DNA from: JARRPM01 sp963792815
GTDB lineage: Bacteria; Pseudomonadota; Gammaproteobacteria; Pseudomonadales; Halieaceae
Direction of reading: 5' to 3'
Assembly: GCA_963792815.1 (NCBI GenBank)
Contig: CAWBXR010000001.1
Coordinates: 248,001-312,000 of the forward strand
Length of the DNA: 64,000 bases
Shown: piece by piece, positions 54,380-63,526 of the stretch
Layout: every line of letters starts with the position of its first letter
How positions within the stretch are numbered: position 1 is the first letter of the stretch
Position numbers and translations under genes: made by a program
The notes under the pieces: generated by a model
Told to the model about the DNA's origin: nothing
Databases searched by the model: none
What the model saw: only the letters and a program-made list of their open reading frames with translations

Positions 54380-55318
54380 TCACAGGCCCGCGGCGATGGA
54401 GACCAGGGCCTCGTGGCTCTGCAGTTGCGCCCGGTCGTCCACACCCGGCAGTCCACCCCTGGCGATCAGGTGGCTTATGTCCAGCCGCTCCAGGTATTCG
54501 CAGAGTTTGTCCTGGACGTAGTCGCGATCGCCGATGATTGCCCAGTCTTCAACCGCCACGTCTTCTGTTCTCATGGCCGCAGGTACAGCGCTGGCCAGTC
54601 GCGAGCGCAAGTCGGTGGCCTGGCTCCGGCTGTCGGTAACAAAGATCGTGCGCATTACAGGGACCGTGGTGACGGGGGGCTGACCAGCCTCCTGCAGGGC
54701 GCGGTGGTAGTTATCGTAGTTCTGTGCAAGTACTTGCAGGGGCTCGATCGGGGAGGCGAGATAGGGCAGGCCCAGGCTTGCGACCTGCTTCAGAGCCAGC
54801 GGGCCGAAGGCGGCAACCCATATCGGGGGGTGGGGGCGCTGCACCGGCAGGGGGGCAAGCACTACCGGCTTACCGTCCGCGCCCTGCAGGATCGGTTCGC
54901 CCCGCCAGGCGGCGAGCATTACCTCTAGATTGGCCTGGAACAGTTTGCGCTTGTCCCCGGGGCTTATGTTGAAGGCCTCGAATACGGCGCCCTGGATGCC
55001 GCGACCCACCCCGAGGATCACTCTGCCGTTGGATAACTGGTCGAGCACCGCCACTTCCTCGGCCGCCAGCAGCGGGTGCCTGATTGGCAGCAGGTACGAG
55101 GTAGAGCCCAGCCGTATTTTATCCGTGCGCGCTGCCACAGCGGCCAGCAGTGTCAGGGGCGAGGGAATCGAGCGCTGGTCACCGAAGTGGTTTTCAGGCA
55201 ACCAGAAAGAGTGGAAGCCCATGGCCTGGGCCGTTTCCGCCTGGCGGCACAGGGCTTCGGCACGCCAGCCCGAAGCCGGGGCCCAGGCGGTGACTGCCAG
55301 CGCCATATGCCTGTCCAC
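54380..55318 (-). CDS. LLM-class flavin-dependent oxidoreductase
   Basis: A 312-residue luciferase-like monooxygenase barrel. The N-terminal SFWLPENHFGDQRSIPSPLT and central VLDQLSNGRVILGVGRGIQG are characteristic. It needs reduced FMN or F420; F420 use cannot be excluded but is rare in gammaproteobacteria. GTG 55318 or ATG 55306 could be the start. Such enzymes attack alkanes, sulfonates or aldehydes; substrate unknown. Confidence 0.87.
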   Translation of the reverse strand: MDRHMALAVTAWAPASGWRAEALCRQAETAQAMGFHSFWLPENHFGDQRSIPSPLTLLAAVAARTDKIRLGSTSYLLPIRHPLLAAEEVAVLDQLSNGRVILGVGRGIQGAVFEAFNISPGDKRKLFQANLEVMLAAWRGEPILQGADGKPVVLAPLPVQRPHPPIWVAAFGPLALKQVASLGLPYLASPIEPLQVLAQNYDNYHRALQEAGQPPVTTVPVMRTIFVTDSRSQATDLRSRLASAVPAAMRTEDVAVEDWAIIGDRDYVQDKLCEYLERLDISHLIARGGLPGVDDRAQLQSHEALVSIAAGL

Positions 55319-55365
55319 GCGGTTAGCCCAGGCACATCACGGCAGGCCTGTTTACAGCGGCCCGG

Positions 55366-56463
55366 CTAATTGACTTTTACCACCAGCTTGCCGAAGTTCT
55401 CTCCGGAAAACAGCCCCAGGAAAGCCTCCGGCGCGCGCTCCAGCCCCTCGACCATGTCCTCGCGGTACTTGACCTTGCCGGAGGCCAGCCAGCCGCTCAT
55501 GTCTTTGACAAAGTCGGGTATGCGGTCGCGATAGTTGCCGACGATAAAGCCCTGCATTTTCAGGCTGCGCTGCAGTATCAGCGCCTGCAGCTGGCTCATG
55601 CGGTCCGGCCCCGGGGGCAATTCAGTCTGGTTATAGTGGGCTATCAGCCCGCATACGGGTACCCTGGCGAAGGTGTTGAGCAATGGCATGACAGCTTCCC
55701 ATGAACTGCCGCCGACATTCTCGAAGTACACGTCGACACCGTCGGGACAGGCAGCGGCCAGCTGCTGGGCCATGTCCTTGTCGTAGTGGCTGACACAGGC
55801 ATCGTAGCCCAGCTCCTCAACCGCATAGCGACATTTTTCCGCCGCGCCGGCGATACCCACCACCCTGCAGCCCTTGAGTTTGGCTATCTGGCCGACCACG
55901 GAACCCACTGCCCCGGTGGCCGCTGCCAGTGCCACCGTATCCCCGGGCTTGGGCTGGCCGATATCCAGCAGGCCCACATAGGCGGTCAGGCCCGGCATGC
56001 CGAGCACGCCCAGCGCATAGGAAGGTTGGGCGATGCGAGGATCCAGTTTCATCAGGTCACTGCCGTCGGAAAGTGCGTAGTCCTGCCAGCCCGCAAAGGC
56101 CGTCACCAGGTCCCCGGGAGCAAAGTCGCTGTTGCGGGAGCTGACCACCTTGCTGACTGTGCCGCCGACCATGACCGCGTCCACTGCGACGGGGGGTGCG
56201 TAGCTTTCCCGTGCACTCATCCTGCCGCGCATATAGGGGTCGAGGGACAGATAGAGGGTCTGCAGTAACACCTGGCCTTCACCGGGCTCTGGCACGGGGG
56301 CACTCTCAAGGCGGAAATTCTCCGGGGTCGGCATGCCGCTGGGTCGCGACGCCAGCACGATGCGGCGGTTGGCCGCGGGGTCCGCTGCCCGGGCCGGGTT
56401 GAGTGCAAGAGCGGTTGCCGATGCCAGAGCGGCCATGCTGAATTCCCGTCTGTTCATTGTCAT
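55366..56463 (-). CDS. Tat-targeted MDR-family NADPH-dependent oxidoreductase (CurA-like)
   Basis: A 365-residue MDR enzyme of the prostaglandin-reductase/CurA type with LSLDPYMRGRMSARESYAPP, GMPGLTAYVGLLDIGQPKPG and AAATGAVGSVVGQIAKLKGC (cofactor motif) and YFENVGGSSWEAVMPLLNTF. It starts at ATG 56463 after AGGGGA and has a twin-arginine signal: NRREFSMAALASATALALNP, ending near ARA. The family is normally cytosolic, so export would be unusual; the NADPH might travel with the folded enzyme. A false Tat-like N-terminus is possible. Confidence 0.88.
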   Translation of the reverse strand: MTMNRREFSMAALASATALALNPARAADPAANRRIVLASRPSGMPTPENFRLESAPVPEPGEGQVLLQTLYLSLDPYMRGRMSARESYAPPVAVDAVMVGGTVSKVVSSRNSDFAPGDLVTAFAGWQDYALSDGSDLMKLDPRIAQPSYALGVLGMPGLTAYVGLLDIGQPKPGDTVALAAATGAVGSVVGQIAKLKGCRVVGIAGAAEKCRYAVEELGYDACVSHYDKDMAQQLAAACPDGVDVYFENVGGSSWEAVMPLLNTFARVPVCGLIAHYNQTELPPGPDRMSQLQALILQRSLKMQGFIVGNYRDRIPDFVKDMSGWLASGKVKYREDMVEGLERAPEAFLGLFSGENFGKLVVKVN

Positions 56464-56593
56464 ATTCGAGTCCCCTGAAGTCAGTTTGCAAACCAGTATA
56501 GCCAACAATGGGCGGGTGAAGGGCGAATTCGCAGCCCGCACTGTGCAATGGGTGATGCCGGCGCGAACCGCGAGCCGGTGCGGGCGACCGATT

Positions 56594-56627
56594 CCAATTA
56601 ATATGGCATTATGCATGCCAACATTGG
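56594..56627. promoter_or_regulatory. nested inverted repeat in divergent intergenic region
   Basis: TGGCAT (56604-56609) and ATGCCA (56615-56620) form an inverted repeat with a 5-base spacer, framed by CCAA and TTGG. The region is AT-rich and lies between the MDR gene and the acyl-CoA dehydrogenase operon, so it may be an operator. The 9-mer ATATGGCAT recurs near 63631 upstream of the GST and acyl-CoA synthetase genes. Confidence 0.35.
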
Positions 56628-56762
56628 CTGGTCAACGGAATGACTTGCTTGAAGTATTGGTATTTCGGTACCACAATGAGCCGCCGCGTTTGCGGGCAAT
56701 GCAGGCAGCATGAGCGGGCTGCAGGGTGTTGGCTATGGCGGGAGAATTAAAGAGGATTTCCT

Positions 56763-57872
56763 ATGAGTGATGCAGAGCTGCTGTTCGACCTGACCCCCAC
56801 GGATGAGCAGCAGATGACGCGAGAGGTGGTGCGACGTTTTGCCCGGGAGGAAATGGCCAGCGCGGCGCGCTCCGCTGATGAAGCGGGGGCCTTGCCCGAG
56901 GGCTTCCTGCTCAGGACGGTCGACCTGGGGCTGAACTTCATGCCCATTCCCGAAGCCCTGGGAGGTGTCGGGGCGGGTCGCAGCCCGGTCTCCAACGTGT
57001 TGAATATCGAGGATCTCGCCTCGGGCGACATGGCTATGGCCATTGCCGCCCTGGCCCCGCTGTCCGTCATCAATTGCGTGATGGATTATGGCTCCGATGC
57101 CCAGAGGGAGCTGGTGAGCCATACCCTGGCCAGCGCGGACTTTACCCCGGCAGCCATGGCGCTGATGGAGCCGGGTATCGGTTTTGACCCGCGGGCTCCC
57201 GCCACCACGGCCATGCTGCAGGACGACGGCAGTTACGTGCTCGAGGGCGTCAAGAGCATGGTGGCCTTCGGGCCTGAAGCGAAGCTGCTGCTGGTTTTCG
57301 CCGATACCGTGAAAGAGGGCGTCCAGGGCTTCCTGGTCAGTGGCGACACCGTCGGCATCAGTTTCGACAGGGAAGACTATATGGGGCTGCGGCCCCTGCC
57401 CCTTTACGCCATGACGCTCGATAATGTCGCGCTGCCGGCGTCGGCGAGGCTGGGGGCCAGCTTCGACCTCAGGCGTACCCTGAGCCTGGGCAGAATTGCG
57501 ACAGCGGCGCTTGCGGTGGGCACCTGCCAGGCAGTGCTGGACTATGTCGTTCCCTATGTGAATGAGCGCATCGCCTTCGGTGAACCGGTGTCCAATCGCC
57601 AGGCAGTGGCCTTCATGGTGGCCGACATGGCCACTGAGATCGAGGGCCTGCGACTGATGGTTTACCGTGCGGCGGCACAGGCGGAGCGGGGGCTCGATTG
57701 CACCCGCATCGCGTTTCTGGCACAGCGCAATGCTATCAAGTACGGCATGAAAATCGGCACTGACGGTGTGCAGCTTCTGGGCGGGCACGGCTTTACCCGC
57801 GAACACCCGGTGGAAATGTGGTACCGCAACCTGCGGGCCCTGGCGACGCTTGACGGCATGTTGCTGGTTTGA
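56763..57872 (+). CDS. acyl-CoA dehydrogenase, non-classical subunit (369 aa)
   Basis: An acyl-CoA dehydrogenase-like protein with GLNFMPIPEALGGVGAG, AMALMEPGIGFDPRAP and the C-terminal GVQLLGGHGFTREHPVEMWY. At the site of the catalytic Glu it reads ATLDGMLLV, that is, Asp or none. It is shorter than the neighbour and only 42 bases ahead of it, so the pair may form a heteromeric enzyme in which the next gene supplies the catalytic Glu. AGAGGA precedes the ATG. Confidence 0.88.
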   Translation: MSDAELLFDLTPTDEQQMTREVVRRFAREEMASAARSADEAGALPEGFLLRTVDLGLNFMPIPEALGGVGAGRSPVSNVLNIEDLASGDMAMAIAALAPLSVINCVMDYGSDAQRELVSHTLASADFTPAAMALMEPGIGFDPRAPATTAMLQDDGSYVLEGVKSMVAFGPEAKLLLVFADTVKEGVQGFLVSGDTVGISFDREDYMGLRPLPLYAMTLDNVALPASARLGASFDLRRTLSLGRIATAALAVGTCQAVLDYVVPYVNERIAFGEPVSNRQAVAFMVADMATEIEGLRLMVYRAAAQAERGLDCTRIAFLAQRNAIKYGMKIGTDGVQLLGGHGFTREHPVEMWYRNLRALATLDGMLLV

Positions 57873-57914
57873 AGCCCCGCGTGGGATAACAGGGAAATTG
57901 GCAAGGGTGACACT

Positions 57915-59111
57915 ATGATTAACCTCGAATTACCGAAAAAAATTGAAGATACGCGCGCCCTGTTGCGGCAGTTTTCAGAGGGCGGGCTGCGCCCCATTTC
58001 GCGCAAGTACGACCTGCTGGAACAAAAAGAGATGCCGCAGGAACTGTACGACCTGGCCAAGTTGCTCGCTGGTGGCAGGAGTCGTCGGGAGGCCGCGGCC
58101 GGCCCTGAAGGTGTAAATCGCAACGCCAGCAATATGAGCATGGTCGTGTCTTCCGCGGAAATATGCTGGGGCGATGTGGGGCTGTTCCTGGCGCTGCCCA
58201 ATGTCGGCCTGGGTAACGCCGCGGTCAGTGCCGTGGCCACCGAGGAGCAAAAAGAGGAGTGGGGCGAACTGTTTGCCTCCATGGCCATCACCGAACCCGG
58301 CGCCGGCTCCGATTCCGCTGCGATCAAGACCACCGCCGTGCTGGATGGGGATGAGTGGGTTATCAACGGTGAAAAAATCTTCGTCACCGACGGCTATCGC
58401 AGCAAGCAGGTTGTGGTGTGGGCATCGCTTGACCTGAAGCTGGGCAAAGCTGCGATCAAGTCGTTCCTCGTGCCCAAGGGCACACCGGGAATGACCGTCA
58501 CCCGGGTTGAGCACAAACTGGGTATTCGGGCTTCGGACACTGCGCAGATCGTGTTCGATAACTGCCGGGTGCCGAAAGCCAACCTGCTTGGCAACCCCGA
58601 GATCGCAAAGACCGCCGAGGCCCGTAAAAAGGCATTCGGCGGAGTGATGCAAACCTTCGACAACACCCGGCCGATGGTGGCGGCGCAGGCCCTGGGCGTC
58701 GCCCGGGCGGCGCTGGATTTGACTTATGAATTGCTGGCGGAAAAGGGCATCGAACTGGACTACGACAAGAACTATCACCAGATGAGCGCGGTGGAGAACG
58801 ACCTGTACGAGCTGGAAGCGGAATATGAAACCGCGCGCCTGCTGGTATTGAAGGCAGCGTGGATGGCCGACAACAAACAACCCAACTCGAAAAACGCGTC
58901 CATGTCCAAGGCCAAGGCCGGCCGCATGGGCAACCAGGTGGCATTGAAGTGCGTGGAAATCTGCGGCCAGCTGGGATACAGCAAAACCCACCTGCTGGAA
59001 AAGTTCGCCCGCGACTCGAAGATTATCGACATCTACGAGGGCACCCAGCAGATACAACAACTGATCGTTGCCCGGCAGGTGCTCGGCAAGAGTTCCAGTG
59101 AACTGAAGTAA
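57915..59111 (+). CDS. acyl-CoA dehydrogenase (398 aa) with catalytic Glu
   Basis: A FAD-dependent dehydrogenase with ASMAITEPGAGSDSAAIKTT, EWVINGEKIFVTDGYRSKQV and the catalytic Glu in IIDIYEGTQQIQQLIVARQV. It is 398 residues and follows the 369-residue paralogue. FAD and acyl binding residues look intact. It should introduce a 2,3-double bond into an acyl-CoA; preferred chain or steroid side chain is unknown. The nitronate-monooxygenase-like gene follows after 26 bases. Confidence 0.92.
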   Translation: MINLELPKKIEDTRALLRQFSEGGLRPISRKYDLLEQKEMPQELYDLAKLLAGGRSRREAAAGPEGVNRNASNMSMVVSSAEICWGDVGLFLALPNVGLGNAAVSAVATEEQKEEWGELFASMAITEPGAGSDSAAIKTTAVLDGDEWVINGEKIFVTDGYRSKQVVVWASLDLKLGKAAIKSFLVPKGTPGMTVTRVEHKLGIRASDTAQIVFDNCRVPKANLLGNPEIAKTAEARKKAFGGVMQTFDNTRPMVAAQALGVARAALDLTYELLAEKGIELDYDKNYHQMSAVENDLYELEAEYETARLLVLKAAWMADNKQPNSKNASMSKAKAGRMGNQVALKCVEICGQLGYSKTHLLEKFARDSKIIDIYEGTQQIQQLIVARQVLGKSSSELK

Positions 59112-59137
59112 GCCAAACTGAACCACAGGAGAAAGAC

Positions 59138-60109
59138 ATGAAAACGCGTATTACGGAAATGCTTGGCATCGAGCACCCGATTATCCAGGGCGGTATGCAC
59201 TTTGTCGGCTTTGCCGAACTGGCCGCCGCCGTCTCCAATGCGGGGGGGCTCGGCATTATCACCGGCCTTACCCAGGGTACGCCCGAAAAGCTGGCCGCTG
59301 AAATTGCCCGCTGTCGCACCATGACCGACAAGCCGTTCGGGGTCAATATCACCTTCCTGCCCACACTGACCCCACCGGACTACCCGGGGCTGTTCCAGGC
59401 TATTATCGACGGCGGCGTCAAGGTGGTGGAGACCGCGGGTAATAACCCGCAGAAGTGGATGCCCATGCTGAAAGACGCGGGTATCAAGGTGATTCACAAA
59501 TGCACGGCGGTGCGGCATGCCCTGAAGGCCCAGTCCATCGGTTGTGACGCTGTTTCCGTCGATGGCTTCGAGTGTGGCGGCCACCCGGGTGAAGACGACA
59601 TCCCGAACTTTATCCTGCTGCCGCGCGCCGCGGACGAACTGTCAATCCCCTTTGTCGCCTCCGGTGGAATGGCCGATGCCCGCAGCCTGGTGGCCGCCCT
59701 GGCCATGGGCGCCGAGGGCATGAATATGGGCACGCGGTTTATCGCCACCAAAGAGGCCCCGGTGCATGAGAACGTCAAGCAGGCGATCGTAGCGGCTTCC
59801 GAGCTGGACACCCGACTGGTCATGCGCCCCCTGCGCAATACCGAGCGCGTGATGAACAACGCCGCCGTGGAGCGGCTGCTCGAGAAGGAAAAAGCGCTGG
59901 GCGCCGATCTCAAGTTCGAGGATATTATCGAGGAGGTCGCGGGGGTTTACCCGAAGATCATGCTCAACGGTGATATGGATGTCGGCGCCTGGTCATGCGG
60001 CATGGTGGCGGGGCTTGTGTACGATATCCCGACGGTCAAGGAGTTGATCGACCGCATCATGTCCGAGGCAGACAGCATCATCCACAAGCGCCTGAACGGG
60101 CTGTACTGA
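59138..60109 (+). CDS. nitronate monooxygenase-like (NPD family) flavoprotein
   Basis: A 323-residue FMN enzyme with HPIIQGGMHFVGFAELAAAV, DAVSVDGFECGGHPGEDDIP and FVASGGMADARSLVAALAMG, the phosphate-binding segment. The family includes 2-nitropropane dioxygenases/nitronate monooxygenases and enoyl reductase-like proteins (FabK-type), and many members sit in lipid operons, so true nitronate activity is uncertain. It is downstream of two acyl-CoA dehydrogenases with AGGAGA before ATG. Confidence 0.9.
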   Translation: MKTRITEMLGIEHPIIQGGMHFVGFAELAAAVSNAGGLGIITGLTQGTPEKLAAEIARCRTMTDKPFGVNITFLPTLTPPDYPGLFQAIIDGGVKVVETAGNNPQKWMPMLKDAGIKVIHKCTAVRHALKAQSIGCDAVSVDGFECGGHPGEDDIPNFILLPRAADELSIPFVASGGMADARSLVAALAMGAEGMNMGTRFIATKEAPVHENVKQAIVAASELDTRLVMRPLRNTERVMNNAAVERLLEKEKALGADLKFEDIIEEVAGVYPKIMLNGDMDVGAWSCGMVAGLVYDIPTVKELIDRIMSEADSIIHKRLNGLY

Positions 60110-60111
60110 CA

Positions 60112-60156
60112 GGCCGGCCCCCGGATGGCCGGCCCCCGGAAGGCCGGCCCCCGGAA
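60112..60156. repeat. 15-bp tandem repeat, three copies
   Basis: GGCCGGCCCCCGGAN is repeated three times head to tail (60112-60126, 60127-60141, 60142-60156), starting two bases after the nitronate-monooxygenase-like stop. Each unit contains the GGCCGGCC palindrome. It may fold into hairpins acting as a terminator in this convergent gap, or be a minisatellite. Confidence 0.75.
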
Positions 60157-60243
60157 ATGCGCAGGGTACTGCAGGGCGGAATAAATCCCGCTCCGCAGCT
60201 GTCATGGGAAAATCCGGCTGTCGTTCCCTGCCGGGGGTTACAG

Positions 60244-60534
60244 CTAAACAGCGTCGAAGTATTCAATCTCCGGCGCCGCTGCCATACACGGAGCAAGCTC
60301 GGCGCCGGCGCTGCGAAAGTATTCGGTTTTACCGTGAAGCGCCAGCGCCTCTTCGTCGCTGTACTGTTCCAGTACCACATAGGTCTGGGGATCGGTGCGG
60401 GACTGGTGCAGCGCGTAGAAGTTACAGCCGCTTTCCTTGCTGTTCACCTCGGCTGCCAGCCGGGAAAAGACGCTTTCGAACTCCGCGTTCTTGCCTTGCT
60501 GGATCTTCAGTTTTGCGGTCACTCCAATGGGCAT
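60244..60534 (-). CDS. antibiotic biosynthesis monooxygenase-fold protein
   Basis: A 96-residue ABM-domain protein with AKLKIQQGKNAEFESVFSRL, CNFYALHQSRTDPQTYVVLE and YSDEEALALHGKTEYFRS. Such dimeric alpha/beta barrels include quinol monooxygenase YgiN and LsrG-like isomerases. It might act on a quinone or a catabolic intermediate; unknown. It is convergent with the NPD gene and separated from it by the 15-bp repeat. Confidence 0.88.
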   Translation of the reverse strand: MPIGVTAKLKIQQGKNAEFESVFSRLAAEVNSKESGCNFYALHQSRTDPQTYVVLEQYSDEEALALHGKTEYFRSAGAELAPCMAAAPEIEYFDAV

Positions 60535-60639
60535 GTTTTTCTCCTTGAGTACTTCAGTCAGTAGTGTTGGTTTGGCTGGAGATATACCGCTCTCCGGGTG
60601 CGGGTGCTTACTCTGCTTCGCCGGGCGGGCGTCGGGGCG

Positions 60640-61833
60640 CTACCATGGCGCGTTGCCGACGGGGTCCTTGAGCAATTGCCGTGCTACGACCATGCGGTGA
60701 ACCTCGTCCGGGCCATCGTAGATGCGGGCGAAGCGCGCTTCCCGGTACATATGTTCCAGTGGGGTGTCGCTGGTGACGCCCAGGCCCCCATGTACCTGTA
60801 TGGCGCGGTCGATCACATTGTGCAACATGCGCGCGCCCCAGAATTTGATCAGTGAAATCTGCACCCGGGCTTCGTCGCCCTGGTCCATCAGTCGGGCCGC
60901 ATCCAGGGTCATCAGGCGCGCTGCCTGTATCTCCGCCGCGGACTCGGCGATATAGCGCTGGATCTCGCCTTTCTCAGCCAGCATGGAGCCGTGAGCGTAG
61001 CGCACTTTTGCGTATTCGCACATCAGTTCGAATGCTCGCTGGGCCTGCCCCAGCCAGCGCATGCAGTGAAAAATGCGTCCGGGGCCGAGTCGCTTCTGGG
61101 CAATCACAAAGCCCTGGCCGCGACCGCCCAGCAGGTTTTCACGAGGTACCCGCACGTTGTCCAGTTCCACCTCGCAGTGGCCCCCCAGGGTGCTGCCCAT
61201 GGTGGGCACAACCCGCTTGATAAGGTAGCCGGGGGTGTCGGTTGGAACGATGATGGATGAGAATTTTGCGTGCTTTATCTGGTCCGGCTCGGTCTCGCAA
61301 AAGACGCTGGTAAACGCGGCGACATTGGCGCCCGTGGTGAACCACTTGTGGCCGTTGATCACCCACTCGTCGCCGTCGAGAACCGCGGTTGTGCGCATCA
61401 GGGTCGGGTCCGACCCTGCCACCTCGGGTTCGGTAAGGCCTACCGAGGGGTAGATCTCGCCGTCCACCAGTGGTTTCAACCACTGCTCTTTCTGCGCCTG
61501 TGTACCGTAACGATGCAGCATGATGGAATCCTGCATCGATAATGAACCTACCGCCTGCTGGCCGTGGTGGGAGCGGCCGATGATTTCATTCATGTAGACA
61601 AAGGTCATGAACGGCAGGCCGCCCCCGCCGATCTCAACCGGGTGGCCCAGGGCCCACAGGCCCAGTTCCCTGGCGCGGGCCTTGAGTGCGGCCATGGCCT
61701 GCTTCGCGGCGGCATCGCCCTGGTCGAGCAGCGGTTCCTGCGGAATGACCTCGTCATTGATAAACGAGCGAAACCGTTCTTTCAGTACTGCCAGCTCGCC
61801 TTCATCCTGCCGCACAGTGCTGTTAGCCGGCAT
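60640..61833 (-). CDS. acyl-CoA dehydrogenase (ACAD10/11-like, 397 aa)
   Basis: An acyl-CoA dehydrogenase with SVGLTEPEVAGSDPTLMRTT, EWVINGHKWFTTGANVAAF and the C-terminus QVHGGLGVTSDTPLEHMYRE, FARIYDGPDEVHRMVVARQL, with Asp at the Glu position as in ACAD10/11. I start it at ATG 61833, which overlaps the acyl-CoA synthetase stop by 11 bases. The longer in-frame start at 61905 would lie well within that gene. It is translationally coupled to the synthetase. Confidence 0.92.
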   Translation of the reverse strand: MPANSTVRQDEGELAVLKERFRSFINDEVIPQEPLLDQGDAAAKQAMAALKARARELGLWALGHPVEIGGGGLPFMTFVYMNEIIGRSHHGQQAVGSLSMQDSIMLHRYGTQAQKEQWLKPLVDGEIYPSVGLTEPEVAGSDPTLMRTTAVLDGDEWVINGHKWFTTGANVAAFTSVFCETEPDQIKHAKFSSIIVPTDTPGYLIKRVVPTMGSTLGGHCEVELDNVRVPRENLLGGRGQGFVIAQKRLGPGRIFHCMRWLGQAQRAFELMCEYAKVRYAHGSMLAEKGEIQRYIAESAAEIQAARLMTLDAARLMDQGDEARVQISLIKFWGARMLHNVIDRAIQVHGGLGVTSDTPLEHMYREARFARIYDGPDEVHRMVVARQLLKDPVGNAPW

Positions 61834-63526
61834 CCGCCAGCTCCAGGCTGTCCTGCAGGGCGCGTTTGACGAATTTGCCGCTGGCATTGCGCGGCAGTGG
61901 CTCATCCAGTATCCAGATGTAGCGGGGCGCCTTGTAGGCCGCCAGCTGGGTCTTGCAGAACTCGCGAAGCTCTGCGGCGGCGGGGTACTTGCCCTGGGCG
62001 GGAAAGATGGCGGCGCCTACTTCCTCGCCGAGGCGTTCATCTGGTATGGAGAAAACCGTACATTCCGCAACATCCGGGTGCTTGTACAGCGCAGTTTCGA
62101 CCTCGGAGCAAAACACGTTTTCGCCGCCGCGCAGTACCATGTCCTTGGCGCGATCGACCAGGTAGATGAAATTATCCTCGTCGATATAGCCGATATCCCC
62201 GGTGTGCAGCCAGCCGTCGACAATGGTCTCAGCGGTGGCCTCAGGGCGATTGAGATAGCCCTTGATAACCTGTGAACCCCTGACGCAGACCTCACCGGTC
62301 TCGCCCACTGGCAGCGTATTGCCCTCCTTGTCGATGCATTTCACGTCGTAGATAGGTATCACCATGCCGGCGCTACTGGGTTTGTTGGAGAGGAAAAAAC
62401 CGGTCGAAGTGCTGATGATCCCGCACACCTCTGTCATGCCATAACCCTGCCCCGGTTGGGCGCCGCGCCCGCCCTTGTCGATCTTGCCGACCAGGTCGGG
62501 TTGCACCGCGGCGCCGCCGCCGTTGAGCGAGGTCAGGGTCGAGGTGTCGCGGGTGGCGAAGTCCGGGTGGCTGATAATCTCCCTGCTCATGGTCGGCACG
62601 CCGCTGAACACGGTGATTTTCTCTTCCTCGATAATGCGCAGCGCCTCGCCCGCATCCCACTTGTGCATGTGCACCAGCTTGCCACCGGCGATGGTCGTTG
62701 TCTGTGCCAGGCAATTGTTGGCGGTGACATGGAACAGGGGTGTCGCCACGATCGAGGCCATTTGTGCCTTGCTGCCACCGAGCAGGTCGGGCGGGGCCTT
62801 GCCCTGGGCCTTGGCTTGCGCCGTTGATTGCGACATGGTGCCAAAGACCACGCTTAGCAGGTTGTTGACGCAGCCGCGGTGGGTCAGCTGGGCCCCTTTC
62901 GGTGCGCCGGTGGTGCCAGACGTGTAGAAAATGCAGGCATCGTCGTCCGGGTGGATGCTGGCCTCGGGCACGAGTGGCGCTGTCGCCAGCACGTCGCGCC
63001 AGGGCGTGGCCCAGGGCGGTACGTCGTCAACCCGGACCGCGACGACTTTCAGGTCGGGAAAATCGCCGCGTATTTCATCGAAGCGTGCCAGTCGCTCGGT
63101 GTCACAGATAAGCAGTTTGGTCCCGGAGTCCTTCAGGCCATACTTTAATTCTTCAGGTACCCACCAGGCGTTCACCCCCACCGACACGGCGCCGATGCTG
63201 GCGATAGCCCAGTAGCACAGCATCCATTCCGGGTAATTGCGCATGGCGATTGCCACGCGGTCGTGTTGGCCGATACCGTTGGCCACCAGCCAGTTGGCGA
63301 TGCGGGCAACCTCCTCGTGGGCCTGGGCGTAGGTCCAGCGCTCGTCCCGGTAGACCAGGTAGTCCTTGTCGGCGTGACCGGCGGTGCTCAACCAGATGTC
63401 GCGCAGGGAGCCTGGCGCCATGGCCCAGGCCTTGACTGTCTGGCCGGCCACTTCCACCTCGGTGATGTTGAACATCTGGCCCGGGGCGGTCATCTCGGCG
63501 ATGGTTTCCTGAAGTTCTTTATACAT
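61823..63526 (-). CDS. acyl-CoA synthetase (AMP-forming, FadD-like)
   Basis: A 567-residue ANL-superfamily enzyme. The P-loop IFYTSGTTGAPKGAQLTH, the GYGMTEVCGIIS A5 motif, WLHTGDIGYIDEDNFIYLVD and the C-terminal lysine segment PLPRNASGKFVKRAL are visible. It activates a carboxylic acid as acyl-AMP and then acyl-CoA, feeding the downstream dehydrogenase. Chain-length preference is unknown. AGGAG precedes the ATG at 63526. Confidence 0.93.
   Translation of the reverse strand: MYKELQETIAEMTAPGQMFNITEVEVAGQTVKAWAMAPGSLRDIWLSTAGHADKDYLVYRDERWTYAQAHEEVARIANWLVANGIGQHDRVAIAMRNYPEWMLCYWAIASIGAVSVGVNAWWVPEELKYGLKDSGTKLLICDTERLARFDEIRGDFPDLKVVAVRVDDVPPWATPWRDVLATAPLVPEASIHPDDDACIFYTSGTTGAPKGAQLTHRGCVNNLLSVVFGTMSQSTAQAKAQGKAPPDLLGGSKAQMASIVATPLFHVTANNCLAQTTTIAGGKLVHMHKWDAGEALRIIEEEKITVFSGVPTMSREIISHPDFATRDTSTLTSLNGGGAAVQPDLVGKIDKGGRGAQPGQGYGMTEVCGIISTSTGFFLSNKPSSAGMVIPIYDVKCIDKEGNTLPVGETGEVCVRGSQVIKGYLNRPEATAETIVDGWLHTGDIGYIDEDNFIYLVDRAKDMVLRGGENVFCSEVETALYKHPDVAECTVFSIPDERLGEEVGAAIFPAQGKYPAAAELREFCKTQLAAYKAPRYIWILDEPLPRNASGKFVKRALQDSLELADAG

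Noticed and set aside
60112..60156. CRISPR-like array
   Set aside because: Units are only 15 bases and directly abutting with no spacers.
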